Of a stretch of DNA of 64,000 nt, positions 26,101 to 37,391 are shown piece after piece (the stretch's first letter is position 1; each line of letters opens with the position of its first letter). The stretch covers positions 22,251,884-22,315,883 of the forward strand of contig NC_133648.1 of assembly GCF_009905375.1 (NCBI RefSeq), read 5' to 3'. The notes below the pieces were generated by a model, which was not told the origin of the DNA, ran no database searches, and saw nothing but the letters and a program-made list of their open reading frames with translations. The position numbers and the translations under genes are program-made. The stretch is from Apium graveolens. Taxonomy: Eukaryota > Streptophyta > Magnoliopsida > Apiales > Apiaceae.

Positions 26101-27425
26101 GCCGCCTCAATTTTTGCTCCAGACCTCGTGTACTACCCCCTACGAGGATTATTCGGAAACCAAGTTCCATTCGTTTCAGCTCCGATTCACTCCCGACGAC
26201 CCCGAATGGACGCGAATGCAATTTCATAAATACATAGGGACAAATTATGAAAAGAAATTGAAAAAATGGGCCGCCTCAATTTTTGCTTCAGACCTCGTGT
26301 ACTACCCCCTATGAGGATTATTCGGAAATCGAGTTCCATTCGTTTCAGGTACGATTCACTCCCGGGCGACCCCGAATTGACGCGAATGCAATTTCATAAA
26401 TACATAGGGACAAATTATGAAAAGAAATCGAAAAAACGGGCCGTCTCAATTTTTGCTCCAGACCTCGTGTACTACCCCCTACGAGGATTATTCGGAAACC
26501 GAGTTACATTCGTTTCAGCTCCGATTCACTCCCGGACGACCCCGACTGGACGCGAATGCAATTTCATAAATCCATAGGGACAAATTATGAAAAGAAATCG
26601 AAAAAACGGGCCGCCTCAATTTTTGCTCCAGGCCTCGTGTACTACCCCCTAAGAGGATTATTCGAAAACCGAGTTTCATTCGTTTCAGCTCCGAATCACT
26701 CCGGGACGACCCCGGATGGACGCGAATGCAATTTCATAAATCCATAGGGACAAATTATGAAAAGAAATCGAAGAATCGGTGCCTCAATTTTTGCTCCAGA
26801 CCTCGTGTACTACCCCTACGAGGATTATTCGGAAATCGAGTTTCATTCGTTTCAGCTCCGATTCACTCCCGGACGTCCCCGAATTGACTCGAATGCAATT
26901 TCATAAATCCATTGGGACAAATTATGAAAAGAAATCGAAAAAACGGGCCGCCTCAATTTTTGCTCCAGACCTCTTGTACTACCCCCTACGAGGATTATTC
27001 GGAAACCGAGTTCCATTCGTTTCAGCTCCGATTCACTCCCGGACGACCCCGAATGGACGCGAATGCAATTTCATAAATCCATAGGGACAAATTATGAAAA
27101 GAAATCGAAAAAACGGGCCGCCTCAATTTTTGCTCCAGACCTCGTGTACTACCCCCTACGAGGATTATTCGGAAATCGAGTTCCATTCGTTTCAGGTACG
27201 ATTCACTCCCGGGCGACCCCGAATTGACGCGAATGCAATTTCATAAATACATAGGGACAAATTATGAAAAGAAATCGAAAAAACGGGCCGTCTCAATTTT
27301 TGCTCCAGACCTCGTGTACTACCCCCTACGAGGATTATTCGGAAACCGAGTTACATTCGTTTCAGCTCCGATTCACTCCCGGACGACCCCGACTGGACGC
27401 GAATGCAATTTCATAAATCCATAGG
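23190..27425. repeat. Higher-order repeat of 5-6 satellite monomers
   Basis: Diagnostic monomer variants recur in fixed order. X: gctctagacctcg. B: ccaggcctcg with cctaagagg. C: tcgaagaatcgg and gaattgactcg. D: cattggg or ccttggg with cctcttgtac. E: altered attcgtttcagg(t/a)acg. A: aaatacatag, gggccgtctc. The order X-B-C-D-E-A runs about 23190-24200 and again 24710-25730; B-C-D-E-A runs about 26580-27425. The D-specific cctcttg lies at 23746, 25274 and 26970, which are 9 and 10 monomers apart. Other monomers separate the blocks. Confidence 0.75.
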
Positions 27426-27430
27426 GACAA

Positions 27431-30400
27431 TGTAACACCCCCAAATCCGGGGTCGGGGATCCGGGTTGTCACGAGTTCCATTTCCCTTAACAACACCCAA
27501 TCTTAATAAATAATCAACTACTCTGTACTGTGACCCCACAATAAACACACACACCACAAGTTATAGTCTCAGAGATGAATATCCAAAAATAATCACAAGT
27601 CGTTTTATTCCACAATTATATGCCAATACACCTTAAACAGGTTTCTGAATAAATTTACATTTCTTTGCCATTATTACAATTCATAAATATACATAATCTG
27701 ATACATCAAAAGTTGAAAGCCTAGCCTATTGGTAGTTCCTACCTCAGCTATGGCGGCATCCGTGCTTCTAGAAAACTGCGGAACGTCTCCTAACCTCTTG
27801 CGAATCGGGAGCTTGGTCCGGTTCATCTTGTCTATCTGATGTTGTGTGATGAAAGAAGAAAGCAAGGGTGAGCAGCAAGCCCACCAAAATAATATGTATA
27901 ATGATTAACAATATATGAGCCTTCTCATAGTACTCATGAAAGTCTTGGTCAAAAGAAATGAACCAAGTTGATATCTTAATGCGATGAAGTCGCAAAATAT
28001 TCAGTATATATATATATATACATATATACTTTTCAAAATATTGGAAGTCCTCTTCCATGCATAATATACACAAAGTCCCAGCGTATAACTGTATAAAAAA
28101 AAATATCGTTGCAAGGTGATCTCATATATCTAACCTTGTCTCAACGTTTTTCTGAAAATCTTTGTCATTCATAAGACAATTATTAATTAGATATAAGTTT
28201 AAAAGATGAGGTTACCAAATACCCCAATATACTTATATCTTTCCCAATACTACTTGAACTACCACCGTTCAAGTTATAATCAGTTTCAAAAGTTCATCAC
28301 ATAGATGAGACTATAAGACAAGATTTGAATACATTAAATCTTTAAAATATTATCAAAATAAAATGAAGTTACGAGATACTTCATTTGATGTAAACATCAT
28401 TTTGAAAACTTGACCCTGCCAACACTCAACAATCGCCCAACCGTAGCCTTTCTATCGAAGTGCTCTGGGTAGTGTTGCAGAAATTATCCAATTGGATGAT
28501 GAACTCATTACGGGAGTTTGCCGCGCCAGGAAGACCACTTACGATGATCAGTCGTAGTAGTGCAACCCCACCATTTTCTACATGTAGAGGAGAACCTGTC
28601 GGATTTACTTGTCAACCGAACACTGAACTCCTAAGGAATGGACCGCCTTAGCGGAACTTCCAGGCCATTTGGGCCAATATAATAAGGCTGGGCCGGCGCT
28701 ACTCGGCCACTTACGCCACTCCTAGTTCAGATGAAATCCATGACTCTGAAACGTAAAGCTCGTCCCCACTTTCCCCAACTAGAAACTTGTTGATACGGCT
28801 TCACCAAGAAGTCGTATCTAGTTGGAAAGGAAAACTCACCGATATTTCCCAGGCGATGCCTGTTAATGGATTAACTTGTTCCAAGAATTTTACTTCCCGA
28901 ATATTGGGTAAGTAATCAAAAACTCTTTTACCAAGACAGCAACCTTGTTGCGAATATAAAACACACCACCGAGCCGGATCCCCCAGGTTTTGAGCGAGTA
29001 TTTAAATCCCCTTTTTAAAAGGAAGATCTTAAATATAAAAATAGTTTTGGGATCCGCTCTAACTTTTGAAAATCATTTTAAAGACTCGAAAACACTTTAA
29101 AGAGTGTTTGGAGTAAAACTGATTTAATGAAGTAAATCAGTCCCCAGAATATTTAGAAAATGTCTGAATATTATTATTTAAATAATATTCCCATAAAAAA
29201 ATAATCTTTATAAAAATAATTGAAATAGAAGTATTAAAACTTATACTTGAAACGAGTAGCAAATAATCAAAGATATACTTATACGAAAGTAATATCTTTA
29301 TTTGAATAATCAAAAATAAGTTTGATTATCGACACCTTATTCTTTAATAAAATAAAGAATATATCTCATCAAATAATCAGAGTCATAGATCCTCAAATGA
29401 ATATTCAAATAATATTAAATAAATGAAATAAGCTGAGTCATAATACCTCGAATGAATATTATAAATAATATTCATTAAATAAAATAAAGGAGTCATACAT
29501 CCTCAATTGAATGTCCAAGTAATATCCAATAAATAATGTAAAGGAGTCATACGCCTTCGAATAATATTCGAAATAATATTCAATAATAAAATAAAGTTAA
29601 AGTTATCGAATAAACCTTATTCGATTAATAGTTTTAAAAACTATATCCATATATATATATATATATATAAATAAAAAAATATATATATATAATATACTCG
29701 GGAACATCGACTCCCGGTTTAGAAATATGTTCACCTTTTATCCCCTATACTAAGGGTATACGCAACTACTTGCTTATTTCTAGCATAGGTATTATGCAAC
29801 TATAAGCATTGAAATCAACAGATAGATAACCAGATTACGAAACAGACATGCATATATACCATATTAGCATGCTCCAATATATCGCAAAATTTACTAATAA
29901 CAATCATGCAATATCACAAGATAATGCATATACATATATTTACATCACAGCAACAGTATAACGGGTAGAAAACTTGCCTGAGCGACTGGGGGTTACGAAT
30001 GGCTCGGGACGAGTCTGGTAACCTATAAGCAACAAGTAAGTTGGAATTAAACCAAAGTCACTTGTAAATCTATACTTTAACTAACTTAGACTCTAACGCT
30101 CGTTTTGCGCTCACTGATTCGCTTAAGTCACCCGGGTACCCTCGGCTCCACCATTTTTAATAATTTAACCTTTACGAGTTTTAAGGCGATTCCTTCGCGA
30201 GTGTCTTACCAACTGCCTAACACACTTACCATAAATGTTTCATACTTCAATTAGTCCTTTTTGGTCTTTAACCTATGTTTCAAAGTAAGGCGAGGGGAAA
30301 TGTTTCGTTCGCGAAACGCCGTTACTTGAAACGGTCGTTTCTCCTAAACCGTGCATCGGAATCGAACGAACTACATATCAAAACGAAGCTCGTAACATGA

Positions 30401-31805
30401 GCTATCTAAGCATGGCAGTGGTCATAATCTAGCAGGGGGTTCTCGGGTCCTAATGCTATGCACAAAAACAGTCCAAAGAAAATCGGACGTTACGACGACT
30501 ATGTTTACGCGATTACCAATATTTATACCACTCCAATTCTTTACCAATTCACTACAAACCACCCAACCATCATCAATACATCAAACACAACTTATATCAA
30601 GGCAAAGTCAGTCCATAATCTCAAGGTTTTCCAACTTATTCAACCGCAAATATGATCTACTAACCATAACTTAAGATTCATTAACCATTAACCAAGATTC
30701 ATATCCAAAATCACCACAAATCCAACCAAACTATCTAACATACATGGATCTTGCTATACATACATGGATATTTCTATATATACATTAATCCATCCATAAA
30801 CTCATCAAAACTCAAAGTTCAAACTATAAGTTAAGGGTGAAAGTTGTTTATACCTCCTTGAAGCTTCCTAACACAACCCAAGAGCTTTGAATGCCTAAAA
30901 GAACCTTGATCCTTGCTTGTATAACCTTAATCTTTCATAAAAATTCAAGAAAACTAAAGTTATTTCTTGAAGGTTACTATTCACCATCTTCTTCCTTGAT
31001 TTATAGAAAAAGATTGGCTTGGAATTAAAAGCTTAAACTTATAGGAAGTATGTAACTATCCATGGGGAAGCTTAGATAATTACCTTGCTAAATAGTAAGT
31101 GGTGGAGCTTGGATCTTCAAATTTTAAGAAATGGGCCGAGAGCTAGCTTGGGAAGAAAGAGATTTTTGTGTTTTGTTTGATGAAAATGAAATGATTTGCT
31201 TGGTTGGTTGATTTTTGTGTTGTTTTTGGTTAATGACTTAATTAACCTTGATTTTGTGTGGTTATAATTCAACCACACTTCCTTCCCTTCTATGTCATGC
31301 TTGTGTCACCTTGCACATGTCATCCTCCCTTCCTTGTCCTCTTCTCATTGGTTGGGTGACATCACTTCCTCTAATCCCTTTGCTTAACTTCCTAATTGTT
31401 TGCCTAATGACCGCTGATCTGTTATACGGTTCGCTTAACTTTCGTTTTCGTTTATCGTTTGAGGGATCATACCCGGGATCTTATTACTTAGGTTCTCTTA
31501 ACCTTTATCAATATATTATATTCCTTTTATGATCCTCTCCTATAATCCTTTAATTTCAATCCTTTTTATCCTGTTACCTTATACTCAATTATCTCCGTAT
31601 CTTGTGGATTTCCGGGAAAAATCAAAGTGTTCGGAATTGGATTCTGACGATCTTTACATACACTTATATACCACATAGAGTACTAATAATATCCCATAAG
31701 ATCAATAACAGAACCCCTACATAGCGTGGCATGAAAAGTTTTCTCGTTCAGCAAAAACACTATTCATAAGGGTTTCAAAATTTCTCAAAAATTGGGGTTA
31801 TTACA
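27431..31805 (-). repeat. Element 2, 3' LTR (4.38 kb)
   Basis: Plus strand begins TGTAACACCCCC and ends GGGGTTATTACA. It resembles the element 1 LTR very closely at about 28440-29350, 30000-30520 and 31250-31805. It is clearly diverged at 27480-28420 and hard to align at 30530-31240, so the two LTR subfamilies are mosaics. No gene is seen in it. Confidence 0.9.
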
Positions 31806-31807
31806 GT

Positions 31808-31818
31808 CTCCCCTCCTT
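31808..31818 (-). promoter_or_regulatory. Polypurine tract, element 2
   Basis: Minus-strand AAGGAGGGGAG, identical to that of element 1 and likewise two bases from the LTR boundary. Confidence 0.8.
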
Positions 31819-31819
31819 A

Positions 31820-32570
31820 ATAGGATTCCGTCCCGGAATCAGATAGAAAACAAATGGGGATACTTTCTTAGCATTACACTTTCTAACTCTCGAGTCAATT
31901 TTCCCACATTGTGGTTCTACCACCAAACTCTGCCTAGTTTGATAATCCTTCTCCTAAGCACTTGTTCCTTTTCACTCTATAACCCTTCCTGGTTGCTCCA
32001 TATAGGTTACGTCGGGTTGCATATCTATGCGCTCATATGCCTCTATTTATCTGGCATCTGAATTTCACTTCCTTAACATTGATACGTGAAACACGTTACG
32101 ACCTGCTACATGTTCGGGGTTAGGGCTAGCTCATATGCTAACTTCCCAAACGTCTTAATATATCCAAGGGTCCAACAAATTGTAGACTTAGCTTTCCTTT
32201 CTTTCCGAACCTCATCAATCCTTTCCAAGGGATACCTATAACATTACTAGGTCCCCTATTTCATACTCTTTATCCTTTCGTGTCAAATCAACATACTTAT
32301 CATGTCCATCTTGGGCTACTACCAGCCGTCCTCTGATTAGATCTATCATATCCTTGGTCCTTTGGACTACTGCGGGTCCGAGCATCTTGCGCTCTACAAC
32401 TTCATCCTAACATAAGGGAGATCGACATTGTCTTCCCTCAAGGATCTCATAAGGCGACATCTCGATAATGACATATGATCTATTGTCGTAAGATAACTCA
32501 ATTCGAATTAAGTGATCATTCCAAATTCTTTCAAGTCTATTGCACAGACTCTCGTTATTGCTTTTAGCAT
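31820..32570 (-). pseudogene. Integrase and chromodomain remnant, element 2
   Basis: Collinear with 6700-7460 of element 1 but with dense substitutions and frameshifts. The minus strand still reads EQVLRR, IIKLGRVWW and RELESVM of the chromodomain near 31880-31970. Farther right are the tail of the integrase core and the region before GPF/Y. No open frame of useful length remains. Confidence 0.7.
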
Positions 32571-35450
32571 TAGAGCTTCTGCTTCTCAATACCCATTCTT
32601 TTCGAGTTCGTAATCGCTACTACCTTCCGTTCCTAATATTATACTGGTTATACTTTTGCTCGTTAGCGTTCAATAACCTTTTAATAACCACGTCAACCTT
32701 AGTATCACGAATGTGTTCCCATTCCGCATACTACCACCACTTTATTACTCCTTTTTCAGTTGTTTCTATTTTCCAAAATTTGATCAATCAAATAGAAGTA
32801 AAGGAATTTGTTGAGAGATCACTATGATCATGAACACTTATTATATCGCATAGTTAGTACAGAAGGTGGCCAGCCTTTAGTACTTGACAAGCAATTAAAC
32901 AACATGTGGTATCCTACTAGGCTTCTATCACAAAGATAGATAGTCATTCGGCAATACCTCCCCTTCTGGAAGGGTTGTTCTTCTCAGCTTACACGAAATG
33001 AAAAGAAGAGAAAAGAACGAACTGAAGAGAATTATATATATGAAAAAAAATATACTGCCACAAAATATCTGGCTTGGAACCTACCTCTGAACTATAGAGG
33101 TTTATCATAGAAGAACAAAACATATATGTATTTATATCAACATCAAGTATTATAGCATCGCATTTCACGTGCCTAAATATTTTCGCTATCCCGTCCATCA
33201 TTCTATGGACCCATGCTCTTCCTCGAGCTTATACACAATTACCTTTGAAACTCCCTCGACATCGAAAATCGAATTTGGGATCTCATTCTATATATCACCG
33301 TTACTAGGATTCTATGCTCGCACCGCAACCTTCCTCGTATAATAATATGACTCTCTATTGATAAGAAAGAATAATAATTCACTAGGTAGATACTCTACTT
33401 AATTAGTCTATCAATGATAACTTATACACTACCACGACCCGATTAGTGGTACTCAATCTCAACACCCATTCCAATACAACTCTCACGGTTGTAATCAGCT
33501 CATTACTCGCAGAATCATTGCTGCCTTACTATGGTCCACCACTGACCTACTGTAGTCATTCATTTTCCATGAAGTCTTAATAGCTAACCATACGGAGTCC
33601 ATACATCTCGTATCTAATTCTCCTAAGGAGTTAACATAACCACCAATCACAATTCATGAAGAACACTCCAAACTCTGACGTACTTTCATGACATGAAGTA
33701 GATAAAATTGCAGAAGAGTTTCAATCAAAGCAACGATAGCAGGTTAATACCATTCTTAATCATATGCCTTAAATAGAAGACTTAACTCAAATGTTCGTCT
33801 AGTCCTTTTTGAAACATGGTCCTGGCTTATCTCAAGATAGGACCTTCTAAGATAGATAGCCCGTTCATGGCGATTACACAAATTAAACCTTTACCAACTA
33901 CTATTACGGTTGGGTATTGCACAGTCATCAGAAGGAATGTCAATCTTCCAAACCATAATACAACCTTCACAGTTTTAACCATCATCCCTGTATTCTTTTG
34001 GCACAAGCGCCTATAATTATCCTCTTACCTTTAAAGTGTCGGCCACCTCTTTAGCCTTTCCTGATAGTAAAATTTCCTTACAGTCAATGTCATTTTAACC
34101 ACCTCCAAATAAATTTTCTACCTTATTTCAATCACAGCTTATGTGAAAATGCTTTCCTTAAAATCTGATGAGTAAAAATAAAAAAAAAATCACCATTTTT
34201 TTTTCCATAAGTTATTGCCTCAGTCTTTAGAGGTTAATCACTGTCATGACTGACTCTCAATCATAATTAGAACATCTTTTATCTTAAGTCCTAATTGCCC
34301 TGAACAATTTCGACCATTACTGGTTCGATCCATACTTTCTCGTGGTTTAACACGTGCCCCACTTGGCAACATTATAATTATGTCATATTTCCTTTATCAA
34401 CATTTTTATTCTTGAGAATTTTGAATATTTCCTTTCTCCTTGTAAAACCTCTAAGGTTATCCTTTAATCGTTCCTCCTGTATTCCCTATATACAGGGCAT
34501 ATCAAAATACCACTTACTAATACTAGAACCATTGTCTATATACTTCTGAAGAATTTCTCCACTGATCCTTAAAGGTTATTATTACCTTAATCCTTTCCAA
34601 TTCATACTGTCAAAACTCATACTATCCCTATTAAGGGTGAAATTCCAACCTTTATGCATTCCTCGAGGATTCATTTTAAGTTACCGATGTTCTATCCTTA
34701 ATTCCACCTTTAAAAGGTACATGCATCCTTCCATGGATAAATCAAGTCATATATCCCTGATAAGGGTATCTTATTCAATCATTCCCACCTCGATAGTATA
34801 TGCCTAATTTCATAATAGCATCCTTATTCAAATTGAGGTCAATCCATATGGCCTCCAAAAGATAACAATGGTCATCCGCTTTTCTTTCCTGATTTGGTAA
34901 TGATAACATGGATGTTCTGGAAGATATTGGTCATGTTCAACGTGAACTTCTTCTTAATAATTCCTTATTTACTTTTGTTGTTTATCTCAACAGTCACCTC
35001 AATGTTAGGGATACATCCCATACCTGGCGTCTCCCTTTCTGGGTATCGAGCCACCGGTCTTACATTTCACATTATTGAAGGTCACTTCCTTCATCCAATT
35101 TTTCCTGATTTCTTACTTTCTTGTCTCCTCAGTCTATCCGTGTCTCAATATTTATCCTTCGAACTATCTCAAGGTTTCCTCGAATCCTCCCAACTTAAAG
35201 GGGGTACAATATATGTATCTCTTATGCCTTCAACCATCAATTTTAACTCATGGTGGATCATCATCATCCTGAAGATTACATACTTTTCTATTTCTATTGC
35301 TATGAGTCTTTAGGGTTTCCTCATACCCAACTCCCTTATCATTCCTCAAACTCTATTGCCTTTATATTCCTTTCCACTTCAGTTTCTTTTTATTTTCCTT
35401 TCTCTTATCATTATTTCACAAACCAATCTCAATATAAGCATTGATTTCAA
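32571..35450 (-). other. Decayed interior of element 2
   Basis: I cannot assign this stretch to a specific domain. It has the base composition of antisense Tekay pol and gag, with stops in all frames. The longest open frames (such as 34894-35313, plus) run against the element and match no family I recognise, so I do not call them genes. Confidence 0.5.
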
Positions 35451-36000
35451 ACATCCCGTCATTCTGGATTCGTGTCCTCAGAACGAATCTTGACAACTTT
35501 TACAACTTAGATTCATAATTTATCATACTTGTCTGCCTTTGTTCTGGCTCTAAAGCTTTTACACTATCTCCTTATCTTTGGGAATTACTTTCCCGAAAAC
35601 AATTGACTGGACTTAAATCAGTTTATTATAATCTCTTGCTCCGTGCCTTTCTTGGTCTTTCACCAGCGGGTGGTCTCTCTCTTAGGAGGGTAAGTGATAA
35701 AAACAGTCCTTTTGAGATTCGTCAATCATTTAGAATCTCAAATGATTCCTATATTTCCTTTAGCCAGGCTCTTGCCTCGATTAGGTCAACCTGTTCCTTG
35801 GAACTCTGAGAGCTTAGAGACTTACAGGTCCTGAAAGAATTTCCTATCGCATTGTTTCCTCAAGGTGGTGGTTGGGGATAATAGTCTAAGTTCTGTCTAG
35901 ACAGGTCCATGAATTGCCGTATAGGAGTACCGTCTCGGGTCTCCTTTCCTTACTCGACTTTCTATTTCCTTAGTATGAAATGTTTCATCCTACTCCCCAT
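35450..36000 (-). pseudogene. Gag-core remnant, element 2
   Basis: Matches the gag core of element 1 (10740-11100): the sequence around gggaattactttcccgaaaac aligns with gggaaatactttcccagaaac, and the flanks keep the same order. Stops and frameshifts are frequent. It lies between integrase-linker sequence (right) and undefined sequence (left). The intact order would be leader ORF-gag-protease-RT-integrase, so it is out of place relative to pol. Confidence 0.65.
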
Positions 36001-36109
36001 AATTGGGGTCATCTTTTAATTTAAAATCCTCATTTTCCACTCCGATATGTCATGGGTTCCTTCTATCTTGATGGCGACCTCCCTGACTATCACGTTCAGG
36101 GTTTGCTCT

Positions 36110-36975
36110 AAATCTTATTCCTCAAACTATGGCTCTCATCTAAGTTCTCATCTTTACGCTCTTGAACTTTCGGAACCCAAATTCTATAGGAATACCTCAT
36201 TATTCCCTTATCATCTTTCTCGGTATTAATCTCATATTTATTTGTTGGCTCTCTGCCTTCATTCATCACTTTTACTGGCACAATATGTTCTTTTCCAATA
36301 ATTCGGGCTGTATTGCTATCTCAAACAGCTTTTTGGTACCGGCTCCGGTTACCTTCACTACTATTTTAATTTTCTCAAAATCTCTTATAAACTCTCCAAA
36401 AGACATTATCATCTTGAGTCTCTCCTTTTTACTAAGGGCATCAGCCACCATATTGGCTTTCCCCGAATGATAAAGAATCTCCCAATCATAATTCTTGATT
36501 AGCTCTAACCGCCCCCTCTGGCGTATGTTGAGCTCTTTCTACGTAAGAATGTACTAGAGCACTTATGGCTTAGGTAATTCTCGCACTTCTCTCCATACAA
36601 GTAGTGCCTCAAATCTTTAGGGCAAAACTATTGCCACGAGCCCAAGCTCATGGGTGTGGATATCGAATTTTAAATTCCCTTAATTGTCTTGACGCAGACG
36701 CGATTATCTTGCTGTGCTAAGAAGCACCCTAATTCCTTATGCGAAGCGTCACTTACAAATCACAAAATCTCCTTTTTCCATCCGGCAACGCCAACATAGG
36801 GGCCGTCACCAACCTTTGCTTCAGTTCTTAAAAGCTGTTCTCGCATTTCTCTGTCTATTCGAACTTCTCAGTCTTATGAGTAAGCCGCGTTAAAGGGGCT
36901 ACTATCTTTACAACTTGAACGAACCTCCGGTAGTGACCGACCAATCCTACCTCTGATAGTCGACCTAACCATGGT
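36110..36975 (-). pseudogene. RT end-RNase H-integrase linker remnant, element 2
   Basis: Collinear with 7965-8830 of element 1: gaactttcggaacccaaattc, the tactaagggcatcagcc stretch that encodes the end of RNase H, ctccatacaagtagtgcct, and the connection domain near 36900. Frameshifts occur throughout. On the element's own strand it follows the leader ORF directly and precedes the gag remnant, so a rearrangement moved pol sequence upstream of gag. Confidence 0.7.
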
Positions 36976-37007
36976 CATTAATTCATCCGTGGTCCTTTTA
37001 TTCATTC

Positions 37008-37210
37008 TTGTCAGGATCCTCCATGGGATCTTCCTCAGCAACTATCCCTTCTAGGACAACATCCTCAACCGCTACATCCTCAATATCAACATCATCCGGT
37101 CCTGTATTAGGACACTCTATCGGATCCACAATCCGATCTCCAATTACTAATAAAACATCATCGGGTTGTTGCTCCTCAACCTCAGGGTTCGGAGTTCCGC
37201 TACCATATAC
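37008..37210 (-). pseudogene. Remnant of acidic leader ORF, element 2
   Basis: The minus strand reads TPNPEVEEQQPDDVLLVIGD, then IEDVAVEDVV, then AEEDPMEDPD: an acidic segment in the same place as the leader ORF of element 1, just inside the primer-binding site. The Pro-rich and coiled-coil parts are missing because RNase H sequence begins at about 36980. Confidence 0.55.
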
Positions 37211-37375
37211 GATAACGAACTACGCTCCTATCACGATATTTATAAGGGTTCCCATAAGGGTTTTAACTGTCAGTACTACGTTAGGTAGCCCGACTATGAA
37301 CTTGGCAAGAGTTCTTATTATCTTGGTTAACTTATTATCTTAACGTCACATCATCTCTGAGGTTTATAACGCTTA

Positions 37376-37387
37376 GCTCTGATACCA
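37376..37387 (-). promoter_or_regulatory. Primer-binding site, element 2 (tRNA-Met type)
   Basis: Minus-strand TGGTATCAGAGC, four bases from the LTR end at 37392, identical in sequence and spacing to element 1. Confidence 0.9.
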
Positions 37388-37391
37388 TTTC

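Larger units (their letters stand above)
16831..27430. repeat. 170-bp tandem satellite array, about 62 monomers
   Basis: A head-to-tail array. The phrase gggacaaattatgaaaag recurs at 17223, 17392, 17561, 17731, 17900, 18070, 18239, 18409 and 18579, giving a period of 169-170 bp. From the first copy (16891) to the last (27424) are about 62 periods. Monomers share gcgaatgcaatttcataaat, cctcaatttttgctccag, tactaccccctacgaggatt and attcgtttcagctccgattc. The array starts at the gap and stops mid-monomer at 27430, where element 2 begins. Open frames across it come from the stop-poor monomer and are not genes. Monomer length suits a centromeric satellite, but nothing here proves that. Confidence 0.97.

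Noticed and set aside
16720..27424. Many 60-223-codon open frames across the satellite
   Set aside because: They repeat with the 170-bp monomer, switch frame at each unit because 170 is not divisible by three, and have no start context or family match.
16831..27430. CRISPR-like regular repetition
   Set aside because: Repeats are contiguous 170-bp tandem units without unique spacers, in a eukaryotic context.
34894..35313. 139-codon hydrophobic open frame on the plus strand
   Set aside because: It runs antisense to element 2 in a decayed region. The Leu/Ser/Phe bias is what AT-rich antisense pol gives, and no transmembrane family is recognised.
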